From: Inquilinus limosus DSM 16000
Lineage (GTDB): Bacteria > Pseudomonadota > Alphaproteobacteria > DSM-16000 > Inquilinaceae
Length of the DNA: 64,000 bases
Assembly: GCF_000423185.1 (NCBI RefSeq)
Contig: NZ_AUHM01000020.1
Location: forward strand, 62,001 to 126,000
Reading direction: 5' to 3'
This document shows, one piece after another, positions 1 to 8,497 of this stretch. Numbering within the stretch: position 1 is the first letter of the stretch; every line of letters begins with the position of its first letter. A program made the position numbers and the translations under genes. The notes under the pieces were generated by a model. The model saw only the letters and a list, made by a program, of their open reading frames with translations, ran no database searches and was not told the DNA's origin.

Positions 1-2
1 TG

Positions 3-2756
3 TGCTTCGACCCGGCTCTGGCCGGGTGGAACGGCATCGGCTTCGTCGTCCAGGCCTATCAGAAGCGCTGCCCCTTCGTGATCGACTGGATCATCGACCT
101 GGCCCGGCGCAGCGGCCACCGGCTGATGGTGCGGCTGGTCAAGGGTGCCTATTGGGACAGCGAGATCAAGCGCGCCCAGGTCGACGGCCTGGAAGGCTTC
201 CCGGTCTACACCCGCAAGATCTACACCGACGTCTCCTACCTCGCCTGCGCCCGCAAGTTGCTGGCCGCGCCGGACGCGGTGTTCCCGCAATTCGCCACCC
301 ACAACGCCCAGACGCTGGCGACCATCTACAAGATGGCCGGCGAGAACTATTATCGCGGCCAGTACGAGTTCCAGTGCCTGCACGGCATGGGCGAGGGGCT
401 GTACGAGGAGGTGGTCGGCCGCGACAAGCTGGATCGGCCGTGCCGGATCTACGCCCCGGTCGGCACCCATGAGACGCTGCTGGCCTATCTCGTCCGCCGC
501 CTGCTCGAGAACGGGGCCAACACTTCCTTCGTCAACCGCATCGGCGACCCGGATGTCTCGGTCGACGAGCTGATCGCCGACCCGGTCGAGGCGGCACGCA
601 AGGTGCAGCCGCTCGGCGCCCCGCATCCGAAGATCGCCCAGCCGCGCGCCCTGTTCGGCGAGGTCCGCGAGAATTCGGCGGGCCTCGACCTCACCAACGA
701 GCAGCGCCTGGCCTCGCTCTCCGCCGCGCTGCTGGCCGGGGCCGACGCCATGGTCCGCGCCGTGCCGATGCTGGGCGACGGCGACCGCGACGGGCCGGCG
801 CGAGAGGTCCGCAACCCGGCCGACCGGCGCGACGTGGTCGGGCAGGTGGTCGAGGCCTCGTCCGGGCAGGTCGACGAGGCGATGGCCCTGGCTGCCGCCG
901 CGGCGCCGATCTGGCAGGCGACGCCGCCGGCCGACCGCGCCGCCTGCCTGCTGCGCGCCGCCGACCTGATGGAAGCGCGGATGCCGGCCCTGCTGGGCAC
1001 CATCGTTCGCGAGGCCGGCAAGACCCTGTCGAACGCGATCGGCGAGGTGCGCGAGGCGGTCGATTTCCTGCGCTACTATGCGGCCCAGGTGCGGGATCAG
1101 TTCTCGAACGACACCCACCGGCCGCTCGGTCCGGTGGTCTGCATCAGCCCCTGGAACTTTCCGCTGGCGATCTTCACCGGCCAGGTTGCGGCGGCGCTGG
1201 CCGCCGGCAACGCCGTTCTGGCCAAGCCGGCCGAGGAGACGCCGCTGATCGCGGCCGCGGCGGTGCGCATCCTGCGCGAGGCCGGGGTGCCGGCCGGAGC
1301 GGTGCAACTGGTGCCCGGCGCGGGCGAGGTCGGGGCGCGGCTGGTGGCCGATCCCCGCACCCGCGGCGTGATGTTCACCGGCTCGACCGAGGTCGCCAAG
1401 ATCATCCAGAAGGTGCTGGCCGACCGCCTCGACCCGGAGGGGCGTCCGATCCCGCTGATCGCCGAGACAGGCGGTCAGAACGCGCTGATCGTCGACAGCT
1501 CGGCGCTGCCGGAGCAGGTGGTGGGCGATGTCCTGACCTCGGCCTTCGACAGCGCCGGCCAGCGCTGCTCGGCCCTGCGCGTGCTGTGCCTGCAGGAGGA
1601 TGTGGCCGACCGGGTGCTCACCATGCTGAAGGGCGCGATGGCCGAGCTCTCGGTCGGCAACCCCGACCGGCTCGCGGCCGATGTCGGCCCGGTGATCACC
1701 GAGGAGGCGCGGGCGGGCATCGCCAAGCATATCGAGGCGATGCGGGCCAAGGGCCGGAAGGTCCACGCCCTGCCGCTGCCGGAGGCGGCGAAGCACGGCA
1801 CCTTCGTGCCGCCGACGCTGATCGAGATCGACGACATCGCCGAGCTGAAGCGCGAGGTGTTCGGGCCGGTGCTGCATGTGCTGCGCTACCGCCGCAACCG
1901 GCTCGACCGGCTGATCGGCGCGGTCAACGCCACCGGCTATGGCCTGACCTTCGGCGTGCACACGCGGATCGACGAGACCATCGCCCATGTCTCGCACCGC
2001 GCCGCAGCCGGCAATGTCTACGTGAACCGCAACCTGATCGGCGCCGTGGTCGGGGTGCAGCCCTTCGGTGGTCACGGCCTGTCCGGCACCGGGCCGAAGG
2101 CCGGCGGGCCGCTGTACCTGTACCGGCTGCTCTCGGTCCGACCCGAGGCCGGGCCGGTGCCGGCCGTCGACGACGCGGCTGCTGGCAAGCGCTTCCAGCC
2201 GCTGCGCGATTGGGTGGCCGGCCTGCGCAAGGCCGGTCTGGTGGCGGAGGCCGACCGCGTCGCTGCCTATGAGGGGCGCAGCCCGCTCGGCGTCACGCTC
2301 GATCTGCCGGGTCCGGTCGGCGAGAGGAACAGCTACGAGCTGGAGCCGCGCGGCGCTGTGCTCTGCCTGGCGCAGAGCACGACCGGCGCGGCGCTGCAGA
2401 TCGGCGCGGCGCTGGCGACCGGCAACAAGGCGGTGCTGTCCGCCCCGAAGGAGATCGCCGACGCCCTGCTCGGGGCGATGCCGCCGTCGCTGAAGCCGCT
2501 GCTGTCCCGCGCCGACGACTGGTCTTCGGCGGAGGCCGATGCGGTCCTGTTCGAGGGCGACGGCGATGCCCTGCATGCGGTGAACCAGGCGGTCGCGGCC
2601 CGGCCGGGCCCGCTGGTGCCGGTCCAGGGCGCGACCCGCGCCGACCTGTCGGAGGGGCGGGCCTTCTACGCGCTCGAATGGCTGCTGCGCGAACGGTCGA
2701 TCAGCAACAACACCGCCGCGGCCGGCGGTAATGCCAGCCTGATGACGATCGGGTGA
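3..2756 (+). CDS. putA: Bifunctional proline dehydrogenase / L-glutamate-gamma-semialdehyde dehydrogenase, 5' end missing
   Basis: Catabolic enzyme that oxidises proline to P5C with FAD and then P5C to glutamate with NAD+. The frame is open from the left edge, so the N-terminal DNA-binding and early PRODH parts lie outside the window. The fragment starts in the PRODH barrel (VRLVKGAYWD, FATHNAQT and QCLHGMGE blocks), followed by a complete aldehyde dehydrogenase domain from about fragment residue 220 to 720. That domain holds the ETGGQNA block and the catalytic cysteine in SAGQRCSALR. A further C-terminal region of about 190 residues is typical of long PutA proteins. Family assignment is secure; only the start is unknown. 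Confidence 0.97.
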   Translation, partial: CFDPALAGWNGIGFVVQAYQKRCPFVIDWIIDLARRSGHRLMVRLVKGAYWDSEIKRAQVDGLEGFPVYTRKIYTDVSYLACARKLLAAPDAVFPQFATHNAQTLATIYKMAGENYYRGQYEFQCLHGMGEGLYEEVVGRDKLDRPCRIYAPVGTHETLLAYLVRRLLENGANTSFVNRIGDPDVSVDELIADPVEAARKVQPLGAPHPKIAQPRALFGEVRENSAGLDLTNEQRLASLSAALLAGADAMVRAVPMLGDGDRDGPAREVRNPADRRDVVGQVVEASSGQVDEAMALAAAAAPIWQATPPADRAACLLRAADLMEARMPALLGTIVREAGKTLSNAIGEVREAVDFLRYYAAQVRDQFSNDTHRPLGPVVCISPWNFPLAIFTGQVAAALAAGNAVLAKPAEETPLIAAAAVRILREAGVPAGAVQLVPGAGEVGARLVADPRTRGVMFTGSTEVAKIIQKVLADRLDPEGRPIPLIAETGGQNALIVDSSALPEQVVGDVLTSAFDSAGQRCSALRVLCLQEDVADRVLTMLKGAMAELSVGNPDRLAADVGPVITEEARAGIAKHIEAMRAKGRKVHALPLPEAAKHGTFVPPTLIEIDDIAELKREVFGPVLHVLRYRRNRLDRLIGAVNATGYGLTFGVHTRIDETIAHVSHRAAAGNVYVNRNLIGAVVGVQPFGGHGLSGTGPKAGGPLYLYRLLSVRPEAGPVPAVDDAAAGKRFQPLRDWVAGLRKAGLVAEADRVAAYEGRSPLGVTLDLPGPVGERNSYELEPRGAVLCLAQSTTGAALQIGAALATGNKAVLSAPKEIADALLGAMPPSLKPLLSRADDWSSAEADAVLFEGDGDALHAVNQAVAARPGPLVPVQGATRADLSEGRAFYALEWLLRERSISNNTAAAGGNASLMTIG

Positions 2757-2788
2757 CCGCGGCGCGATCGATTACGAGTGCCAGAGCG

Positions 2789-2808
2789 CGAGCCCAGGTC
2801 CTGGCTCG
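2789..2808 (+). terminator. Weak hairpin after putA
   Basis: CGAGCC and GGCTCG form a 6-bp stem around an 8-base loop, about 30 bases after the putA stop. No T-run follows, so intrinsic termination is doubtful. It is listed because it is the only hairpin close to the end of putA. Confidence 0.22.
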
Positions 2809-2878
2809 GAAGTATACCGGGCTATGCGCCCGCCTTGGCTTAATTATTCCATAATTTTGTGATAGATATTCGTTCGGT

Positions 2879-2960
2879 TGCGTCAGGAATGTTCAAGGTT
2901 GTCGTTTATATCTGAGATGAAATTCAGTGTATAAGCTGAAATTCCTGACGCACTGAAATT
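2879..2960. promoter_or_regulatory. AT-rich intergenic region with inverted and direct repeats upstream of the SARP-type regulator
   Basis: The gap between putA and the regulator is clearly more AT-rich than its surroundings. It contains a perfect 12-bp inverted repeat, TGCGTCAGGAAT at 2879-2890 and ATTCCTGACGCA at 2941-2952. It also has three copies of TGAAATT at 2918, 2937 and 2954; the last two are CTGAAATT spaced 17 bp apart. The position suggests promoter or operator DNA for the downstream regulator. SARP-family proteins are known to bind short direct repeats, but the spacing here is not the classical one, so the role is inferred. Confidence 0.4.
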
Positions 2961-3047
2961 GCTGCCCTTGCTGAGAGCTTTCAATTCGGTTTGAGCAGCT
3001 TGATTTGTTGACGACGTTCTTTGCCTCGGATCGGCAGGGCGACAGTC

Positions 3048-5000
3048 ATGGGGGCTTCTGCGAGCGGCTTTGCGCTGAGACTCTTCGGGGATCCGCGATT
3101 GATCGGTCCCGACGGGAGCGACTGCACGCCGCGTCTGCGAAAGGCCTTCTGCCTCCTGGCCTATATCGCCCTGCAGCCGAACGGGCAGGCGCGCCGTGAA
3201 CGGCTTGTCGGGCTGCTCTGGGGCGATCGGGACCAGTTGCAGGCGCAGACGTCGCTGCGCCACGCGCTGCTGGAGCTCCGGCGGACCTTCGGCAAGTCCG
3301 TCGGTGACGTGCTGGCCGCGGATCGTCTCGACGTGCGCCTTGATACACAGGCCGTCGCCGTCGATGCCCTGGAGGTCGACAGGCTTCTGGCCATCGGCAC
3401 AGCGGAGGCGGTCCTGCGGGCGAGCGCCGCCTGGCTGGGCGAGTTCCTGGGTGATGTCGCCGCGCCCGATCCGGCCTTCGATGAATGGTTGATGTCAGAG
3501 CGCGAGTCCCGCCGGTCCGCCATCCTGCGCGCGCTGGAGAAGGCCATCGCCGACGCGGAAAAGGTCGAGCGGGAATCGGATCTGGAAGCCCTGGCCGAAG
3601 CCCTCCTGCGGATCGATCCCGCCCATGAAGGCGGCCACCGCGTGCTGATCGATCTGCACGCCCGCAAGGGCGCCATCGGGGCGGCGCTGCGACAGTTCGA
3701 GCAGTGCCGCAAGGCCCTGGCCCGCCTGCTCGATGTCGAGCCCTCGGCCGAGCTCCGGTCCCATGTCGACGCCCTTCGCCGGCGGCTGGAGGAGAGACCA
3801 CGCCAATCAGCGGCACCGGCCCGGCGGGCGGTTCCGCATCGGACACCGATCGTGGCGGTCTTCGCCCAGCCCCCGATCGGGCCGCCCGAGCTGGTGCGGG
3901 ATCTGTCGCATCTCCTGGAAGACGAGCTCGTCATCGCGCTGTCCCGGTACCGGACCTTCTCGACCCGGCTGGTCGCATCGCCCGAGCAGGCGTTCGAGGC
4001 CGGCCAGTATCTGCTGCGGACCGGCCTCCGGCACGACGGCCGCATCTGCCGCTACGGCATGCGCCTCGGCGACACGACGACCAATCTGCAGCATCTGGCC
4101 GAGGTGTTCACCTTTCCGGCGGTCCTGGATCTGGCGTCGGTGCTGCCGCATCTGGCCGGCTTCGTGCTACGGGTCGACCATGTCATCCGGACCGAGCGCA
4201 GGCCCCGGCTCGGCGAGAGCGCCGACGCTTATGATCTGTGGCTCGCCGGCGACCGGATGGCGGAGACCTTCAGCAGCGAGGCGTTCGATGCCGCCGTGCC
4301 GCTGCTGAACCGGGCGGCGGCGGCGGATCCGGGCTTCGCGCGGCCGCTCTCCGGCCTCGCCTCGATCGAGCTCTCGCGGCAGCAGCTGGTGCCCGGGATG
4401 AAAAGCAGCGCCGAAACCCTCGCGCATGCGACCCGGCTCGCCCGGGACGCTCTCGCGATCGATCCTTGGGACAGCTACGGGCACATGATCGCCGCCTGGG
4501 CCTATCTGCGCCAGCGGATGCCGGAGCAGGCGCGGCGGCATTTCGAGCAGGGGCGGGCCCTCAATCCGGAGGACCCGATGACGCTGATCGCCTGTGCCGA
4601 AGGGCTTGCGCATCTCGGCTCGGTCGACGAGGCGATCCGGTGCGGCGAACGGGCCCTGGCGATCCATCCGGCTCCGCCGGCCTACTTCTACTGGTACCTG
4701 GCCGTGGCCTGCATGCATGCCGGTGCCCATGAGCGCGCGCTCGCGCTCGCACCGCTCGGTCCGGATACGGTCCCAGAACTCGTCGCCTGGCGCGCGGTGG
4801 CCCTGGCCGCGACGGGCCGAGCCGCCGAAGCCAGGGCGGCCGGCGAGGAGTTCTTCCGGCGCCTCGGGCGCAACTGGCGCGGGGAGGGGCCGTTCACCCG
4901 CGAACGTGCTCTGCAATGGCTCGATGAAGTTGTGCTTATCCCCGACGAGGGCAGGCGGCGGGATTTCCTCGACGCCGTGTCACGGATCACCCGCTCCTGA
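3048..5000 (+). CDS. SARP/BTAD-type transcriptional regulator with C-terminal TPR-like region
   Basis: Predicted cytoplasmic transcription activator of 650 aa. Residues about 5-95 form an OmpR-like winged helix (RLFGDPRL, LLWGDRD, SLRHALLELR). Residues about 100-250 match a bacterial transcriptional activation (BTAD) helical domain, including the FEQCRKALARLLDVEPS stretch common in this family. A middle region (about 262-385) resembles the TolB-like domain of cyclase- or CadC-associated regulators. The rest is alanine-rich and helical, consistent with TPRs (AAADPGFARPLSGLASIELS, ALAIDPWDSY). ATG 3048 was chosen over TTG 3021. The ligand and targets are unknown. It faces a small gene and a cyclase gene on the opposite strand. 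Confidence 0.82.
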   Translation: MGASASGFALRLFGDPRLIGPDGSDCTPRLRKAFCLLAYIALQPNGQARRERLVGLLWGDRDQLQAQTSLRHALLELRRTFGKSVGDVLAADRLDVRLDTQAVAVDALEVDRLLAIGTAEAVLRASAAWLGEFLGDVAAPDPAFDEWLMSERESRRSAILRALEKAIADAEKVERESDLEALAEALLRIDPAHEGGHRVLIDLHARKGAIGAALRQFEQCRKALARLLDVEPSAELRSHVDALRRRLEERPRQSAAPARRAVPHRTPIVAVFAQPPIGPPELVRDLSHLLEDELVIALSRYRTFSTRLVASPEQAFEAGQYLLRTGLRHDGRICRYGMRLGDTTTNLQHLAEVFTFPAVLDLASVLPHLAGFVLRVDHVIRTERRPRLGESADAYDLWLAGDRMAETFSSEAFDAAVPLLNRAAAADPGFARPLSGLASIELSRQQLVPGMKSSAETLAHATRLARDALAIDPWDSYGHMIAAWAYLRQRMPEQARRHFEQGRALNPEDPMTLIACAEGLAHLGSVDEAIRCGERALAIHPAPPAYFYWYLAVACMHAGAHERALALAPLGPDTVPELVAWRAVALAATGRAAEARAAGEEFFRRLGRNWRGEGPFTRERALQWLDEVVLIPDEGRRRDFLDAVSRITRS

Positions 5001-5015
5001 GATCGGGCCGGCCGC

Positions 5016-5360
5016 TCACCTGCATCCGCAGAGGACCATGAAGCCGAGCCTCTTGATGTACTCGCCCCGGTCCTGCTGATCCTTGAAGACGGTTTGCACC
5101 TGGGGGATGACGATGTTGATCACATCGTCGGTGTCCACGACGATATTCAGGCTCTTGCCGGCCACGGCCTTGGGATCGAGGCCGTTGCGAAGGGTCGGCT
5201 GCTGCAGGAGCGTCTTTGCGTTTCGGATGAAGTCGTGCAGGGCAACCGGATCCGTGGCCGCCTTGAAGACTTCCTCGCCGACTGCCAGAAGCTGGGCCTG
5301 ATTGCCCAAATTGGTCACGGAAAAATCGTGGGGTGTAGCGATCGGATCGAAACGCGGCAT
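5016..5360 (-). CDS. Small hypothetical protein with C-terminal CGCR
   Basis: A 114-aa protein of unknown function. ATG at 5360 is supported by a GAGGG ribosome site 7 bases upstream; the frame extends further upstream but without comparable support. The sequence is soluble-looking, with no signal peptide or membrane segment (KAATDPVALHDFIRNAKTLL, LNIVVDTDDVINIVIP). It ends abruptly in the hydrophobic and cysteine-containing tail GFMVLCGCR. It is convergent with the SARP-type regulator (15-base gap) and lies downstream of the cyclase on the same strand. A short protein with a CxC tail could be a modified-peptide precursor or a metal or redox site, but nothing in the window proves either. Confidence 0.6.
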   Translation of the reverse strand: MPRFDPIATPHDFSVTNLGNQAQLLAVGEEVFKAATDPVALHDFIRNAKTLLQQPTLRNGLDPKAVAGKSLNIVVDTDDVINIVIPQVQTVFKDQQDRGEYIKRLGFMVLCGCR

Positions 5361-5497
5361 GGTTTTGCCCTCGAACGCTATCTCAAAGAAGCGACCGTGC
5401 TGCGATCGGCCGGAAATGGAAAGCCATCCATAGGGATGCGCAGCCCCGTCCGGAAGACGCAGGAGTGAGCCGCGCCAGACGGTTCTCGGACGCGCCG

Positions 5498-6115
5498 TCA
5501 GCCCTCCAGCGAGCCGCGGGCGATCCGGTAGACATGGACCGGCTGCGTGATGTTCCTGAGCTCGCACCTGCCGAGCGCTTCGAAGCGCACCCCCGCCACA
5601 TCGCCGACCTCGGCGACGACGCCGTCGGACAGATAGACGTCGCCCGGCTCGGCAAGGGCCTGAAGGCGGGCGGCGATGTTCAGAGGATGTCCGTACAGAT
5701 CGCCGTCGACGGCAATGCTCTCGCCGGCGCAGATGCCCATGTGCAGCCGAAGATCACCGTCGACCGCGGCCCCGGCCCGCGTCGAGTTCAGCGCGCGCTG
5801 CAGCGCGACGGCGCAGTTCACCGCGTCTGTGGAACGGGGAAACGCCATCAGCGTGGCGTCGCCCGCGGAGCTGGCGATCCATCCACGATGCGCGTGCATC
5901 GTCGGCAGAATCAGGCGCCTTCGGAGCTCGTGCAGACGAAGGACGGTGGCAAGGTCATCGAGCTCGACCTGGCGGCTGAACCCCGCGACATCCGCGATCA
6001 GGACGCAAAGCCGCCGCCGCTCGATCTGAGGTGGAGAGGGCGGGTCCGCACAAGGTGCGAAGACCCGGCCCGTGGTCGGAGCGATGAGGTCGCCGGTCGT
6101 TCCGGTGATGCGCAT
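5498..6115 (-). CDS. Class III adenylate/guanylate cyclase catalytic-domain protein
   Basis: Predicted to make cAMP or cGMP from the nucleoside triphosphate. The 205-aa protein is essentially one cyclase homology domain. The first metal aspartate lies in LIADVAGFSR (Asp42) and the second in SSAGDATLMAF (Asp86). The LHMGICAGE strand and the DLYGHPLNIAARLQ block with transition-state Asn and Arg follow. ATG 6115 is preferred because AGGGAGG lies 7 bases upstream; an in-frame ATG at 6133 would add six residues. No sensor domain is attached, so regulation must come from partners. It lies 137 bases upstream of the small CGCR protein on the same strand. Confidence 0.88.
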   Translation of the reverse strand: MRITGTTGDLIAPTTGRVFAPCADPPSPPQIERRRLCVLIADVAGFSRQVELDDLATVLRLHELRRRLILPTMHAHRGWIASSAGDATLMAFPRSTDAVNCAVALQRALNSTRAGAAVDGDLRLHMGICAGESIAVDGDLYGHPLNIAARLQALAEPGDVYLSDGVVAEVGDVAGVRFEALGRCELRNITQPVHVYRIARGSLEG

Positions 6116-6332
6116 GAGAGGCCTCCCTGCCATTTTCCGGCCCCGTGGGTTCGGGGCGATGAAGGGAGTCTCTCCGGAGATGCGTCAGGCTCCGTGCACG
6201 GACCGGACCTCGACCGTGAAAACTGCGTGATCCGAGGACGCGGGCCATCCGGACCAGAACCCGTCGGCCGGCGAGGCGGCTGGGCGCCTCGCCGCCGAGC
6301 GGATCCGTCCTTACCCGGCTATCGTGGCCCGA

Positions 6333-6761
6333 TCACTCCGCCGGCATCGGCGGCGCGACGGGGCCGCGATCGGTGGTGCTCTCGCCGGACCGCGACCGCC
6401 GCGCCGGGACGAGCCGTTCGAGCGCCGCCAGACCGGCCTGCAGGATACGCTCGAGATGGGTCGCCAGCCGCGGCCAGAAGCGGCGGTCGAAATGCGAGGC
6501 GAATTCGCGGTTGATCCGCACCACCCGCCAATAGGTCTCCTCCCATTCGTGGAAGGCGTGCGTCAGCTCGCGGCTCTGCTGCTGCGAGACGCGGAGGAGG
6601 GCGCAGTCGCAGCGCGCTTCGATCCGGGCGCTGCCGCCCAGCGGGTCGAACACCACCCGGTGACCGCTGGGCCTGTGGCGCAGCAGCCCTCGGCTGATGT
6701 CGAACTCGGCCGGGGAGGTGCGCAGGGCGGCAATCATCGGGCTTACATCGAGGTAGGCCAT
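6333..6761 (-). CDS. Hypothetical protein
   Basis: A 142-aa protein not recognised. The ATG at 6761 has a strong AGGAGG site just upstream. The N-terminal half carries a short beta-rich stretch (GHRVVFDPLGG, ARIEARCDCALLRV) and the middle is helical with many aromatic residues (FHEWEETYWRVVRINREF). The C-terminus is Arg/Pro/Ser-rich and probably disordered. No signal peptide or membrane segment is evident. It is on the same strand as the cyclase, 217 bases upstream of it, so co-regulation is possible but not shown. Confidence 0.6.
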   Translation of the reverse strand: MAYLDVSPMIAALRTSPAEFDISRGLLRHRPSGHRVVFDPLGGSARIEARCDCALLRVSQQQSRELTHAFHEWEETYWRVVRINREFASHFDRRFWPRLATHLERILQAGLAALERLVPARRSRSGESTTDRGPVAPPMPAE

Positions 6762-7198
6762 GTCGATCCTCCTGAAATGCCTCGCGGCGTGGAGGTCTCA
6801 TCCCGGAGGATGCGGCGCACGTCCCGAGCGGCGACGGGTCGCCCGCGTCGCGAGGTCATCGTTCCGGCCAGATCGTCGAAGACGGGCCCCCGATCCCGGC
6901 TCGTGGTGGGCCTGGCCGCGATGTCCCACCCGCACCCGCCCCCCGGCACGGGCCGAAGCGGTTCTGCACAGTGGATGGAAAAATCATGGACCCATGGCCG
7001 GCCGAGTCAATCGGCTTCGACGGTCTTCGGGCGATACCGCCGATGAGCCGGCCGGTCTCCCCGTGGTCGGCAACGGCTTGGTGTGTCGCTGCAAAATACA
7101 TTTCACACATGCATTTTCTGTTAATTGACATTTTGTCCTACAGGATTATGTATTGGCGATCGGGCCGCCGGGGTGGCGGCCACTCCGGATTCAATGCG
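6762..7198. other. Intergenic region with no convincing gene
   Basis: About 440 bases between the divergent hypothetical gene and the YeeE/YedE gene. Open frames here have neither a family resemblance nor a good ribosome site. The right part (about 7085-7155) becomes AT-rich and probably holds the transporter promoter. No RNA gene or repeat was recognised. Confidence 0.5.
7125..7154 (+). promoter_or_regulatory. Candidate sigma-70 promoter for the YeeE/YedE gene
   Basis: TTGACA at 7125-7130 is a perfect -35 match. A TGTATT hexamer 18 bases downstream is only a 4 of 6 match to a -10 box. If real, transcription would start near 7162, which fits the ATG at 7199. The segment is AT-rich compared with the rest of the window. 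Confidence 0.35.
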
Positions 7199-8437
7199 AT
7201 GTCGACGGTTTCTCTCTCCGGCGGGCAGGCAGCCGCCCCTCGTCTTGCCCCGACGGCCAATCTGCGCGTCGCTGGCCTGGCCGGGCTGGTGCTGATTGCC
7301 GGCGTGCTGCTGCTCTCCGCCGCGATCGATGCCCGTCAGGCCGCGCTCTACGTCCTGGGCGCGGCCCTCGGCGCGGTGCTCTACCACGCCGCCTTCGGCT
7401 TCACCTCGGCTTGGCGGGTGTTCATCGCCGACGGCCGCGGCGCCGGGCTGCGGGCGCAGATGGTGATGCTGGCGGTCGCCGTCCTGCTGTTCTTCCCGGC
7501 GCTGTCGGCCGGCACGCTGTTCGGCCAGCCGGTCGCCGGCAATGTCTCGCCGCTCGGCACCTCGGTGGTGGTCGGCGCCTTCATCTTCGGCATCGGCATG
7601 CAGCTCGGCGGCGGCTGCGCCTCCGGCACGCTCTACACCGTCGGCGGCGGTTCCACCCGCATGGTGCTGACGCTCGTCTTCTTCATCGTCGGCTCGGCGA
7701 TCGGCGCCGCGCATCTGCACTGGTGGACGGCGCTGCCCTCGCTGCCGCCGGTGTCGCTGGTGACCAGCCTCGGGCTGTGGCCGGCGCTGCTGCTCAGCCT
7801 CGCCGCCTTCGCCGCGATCGCAGCCCTGACGGTGGTGCGGGAGCGTCGGCTTCACGGCGCCCTGGTGGCGGCCGAGCCGCCGGCGACGCGGGGTCTGCAG
7901 CGGCTGCTGCGCGGCCCCTGGCCGCTGATCTGGGGTGGCGTCGCCCTGGCGGTGCTCAACTTCGTCACCTTGGCCCTGGCCGGCCGGCCCTGGGGCATCA
8001 CCTCGGCCTTCGCCCTCTGGGGCTCGAAGGCGGCGGCGCTGGTCGGCTTCGATCCGGCGAGCTGGCCCTACTGGTCGAAGCCGGCCAATGCCGCGGCGCT
8101 GAACGGCAGCATCCTGGCCGACGTCACCTCGGTCATGGATATCGGCATCATCGTCGGCGCGCTGGCGGCCGCCGGCCTCGCCGGGCGCTTCGCCCCGGTC
8201 TGGCGCATCCCAGCGCGCCAGGTCGCCGCCGCCGTGGTCGGCGGGCTGCTGCTCGGCTACGGCGCCCGGCTGGCCTATGGCTGCAACATCGGCGCCTATT
8301 TCTCCGGCATCGCCTCGGGCAGCCTGCATGGCTGGCTGTGGCTCGTCGCCGCCTTCTTCGGCAATGTCGCCGGCACCTGGCTGCGGCCGGCCTTCGGGCT
8401 GGAGGTGGAGCGGACGCCGCGTCTCACCGGCTGCTGA
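7199..8437 (+). CDS. YeeE/YedE family integral membrane transporter
   Basis: A 412-aa polytopic inner-membrane protein with about nine to ten hydrophobic segments. It has the two family repeats: GIGMQLGGGCASGTLYTVGG in the first half, and GYGARLAYGCNIGAYFSG plus GNVAGTWLRP in the second. Both halves carry the conserved Gly-Cys motifs (GGGCASG, YGCNIG). Characterised members (YeeE/TsuA) import thiosulfate and the cysteines take part in passage. The substrate here is inferred from family only. The ATG at 7199 was chosen because hydrophobic sequence begins soon after it and a possible promoter overlaps the earlier in-frame codons. Confidence 0.88.
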   Translation: MSTVSLSGGQAAAPRLAPTANLRVAGLAGLVLIAGVLLLSAAIDARQAALYVLGAALGAVLYHAAFGFTSAWRVFIADGRGAGLRAQMVMLAVAVLLFFPALSAGTLFGQPVAGNVSPLGTSVVVGAFIFGIGMQLGGGCASGTLYTVGGGSTRMVLTLVFFIVGSAIGAAHLHWWTALPSLPPVSLVTSLGLWPALLLSLAAFAAIAALTVVRERRLHGALVAAEPPATRGLQRLLRGPWPLIWGGVALAVLNFVTLALAGRPWGITSAFALWGSKAAALVGFDPASWPYWSKPANAAALNGSILADVTSVMDIGIIVGALAAAGLAGRFAPVWRIPARQVAAAVVGGLLLGYGARLAYGCNIGAYFSGIASGSLHGWLWLVAAFFGNVAGTWLRPAFGLEVERTPRLTGC

Positions 8438-8497
8438 CATAGGTCACCGATCCTCGCTACTCTGGCTGCCGAGGATCCAGATCACAGCGGTGCCGAG

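Noticed and set aside
3046-3846. Minus-strand frames opposite the SARP-type regulator
   Set aside because: Arg/Pro/Ala-rich shadows of a gene with a recognisable winged-helix and BTAD region.
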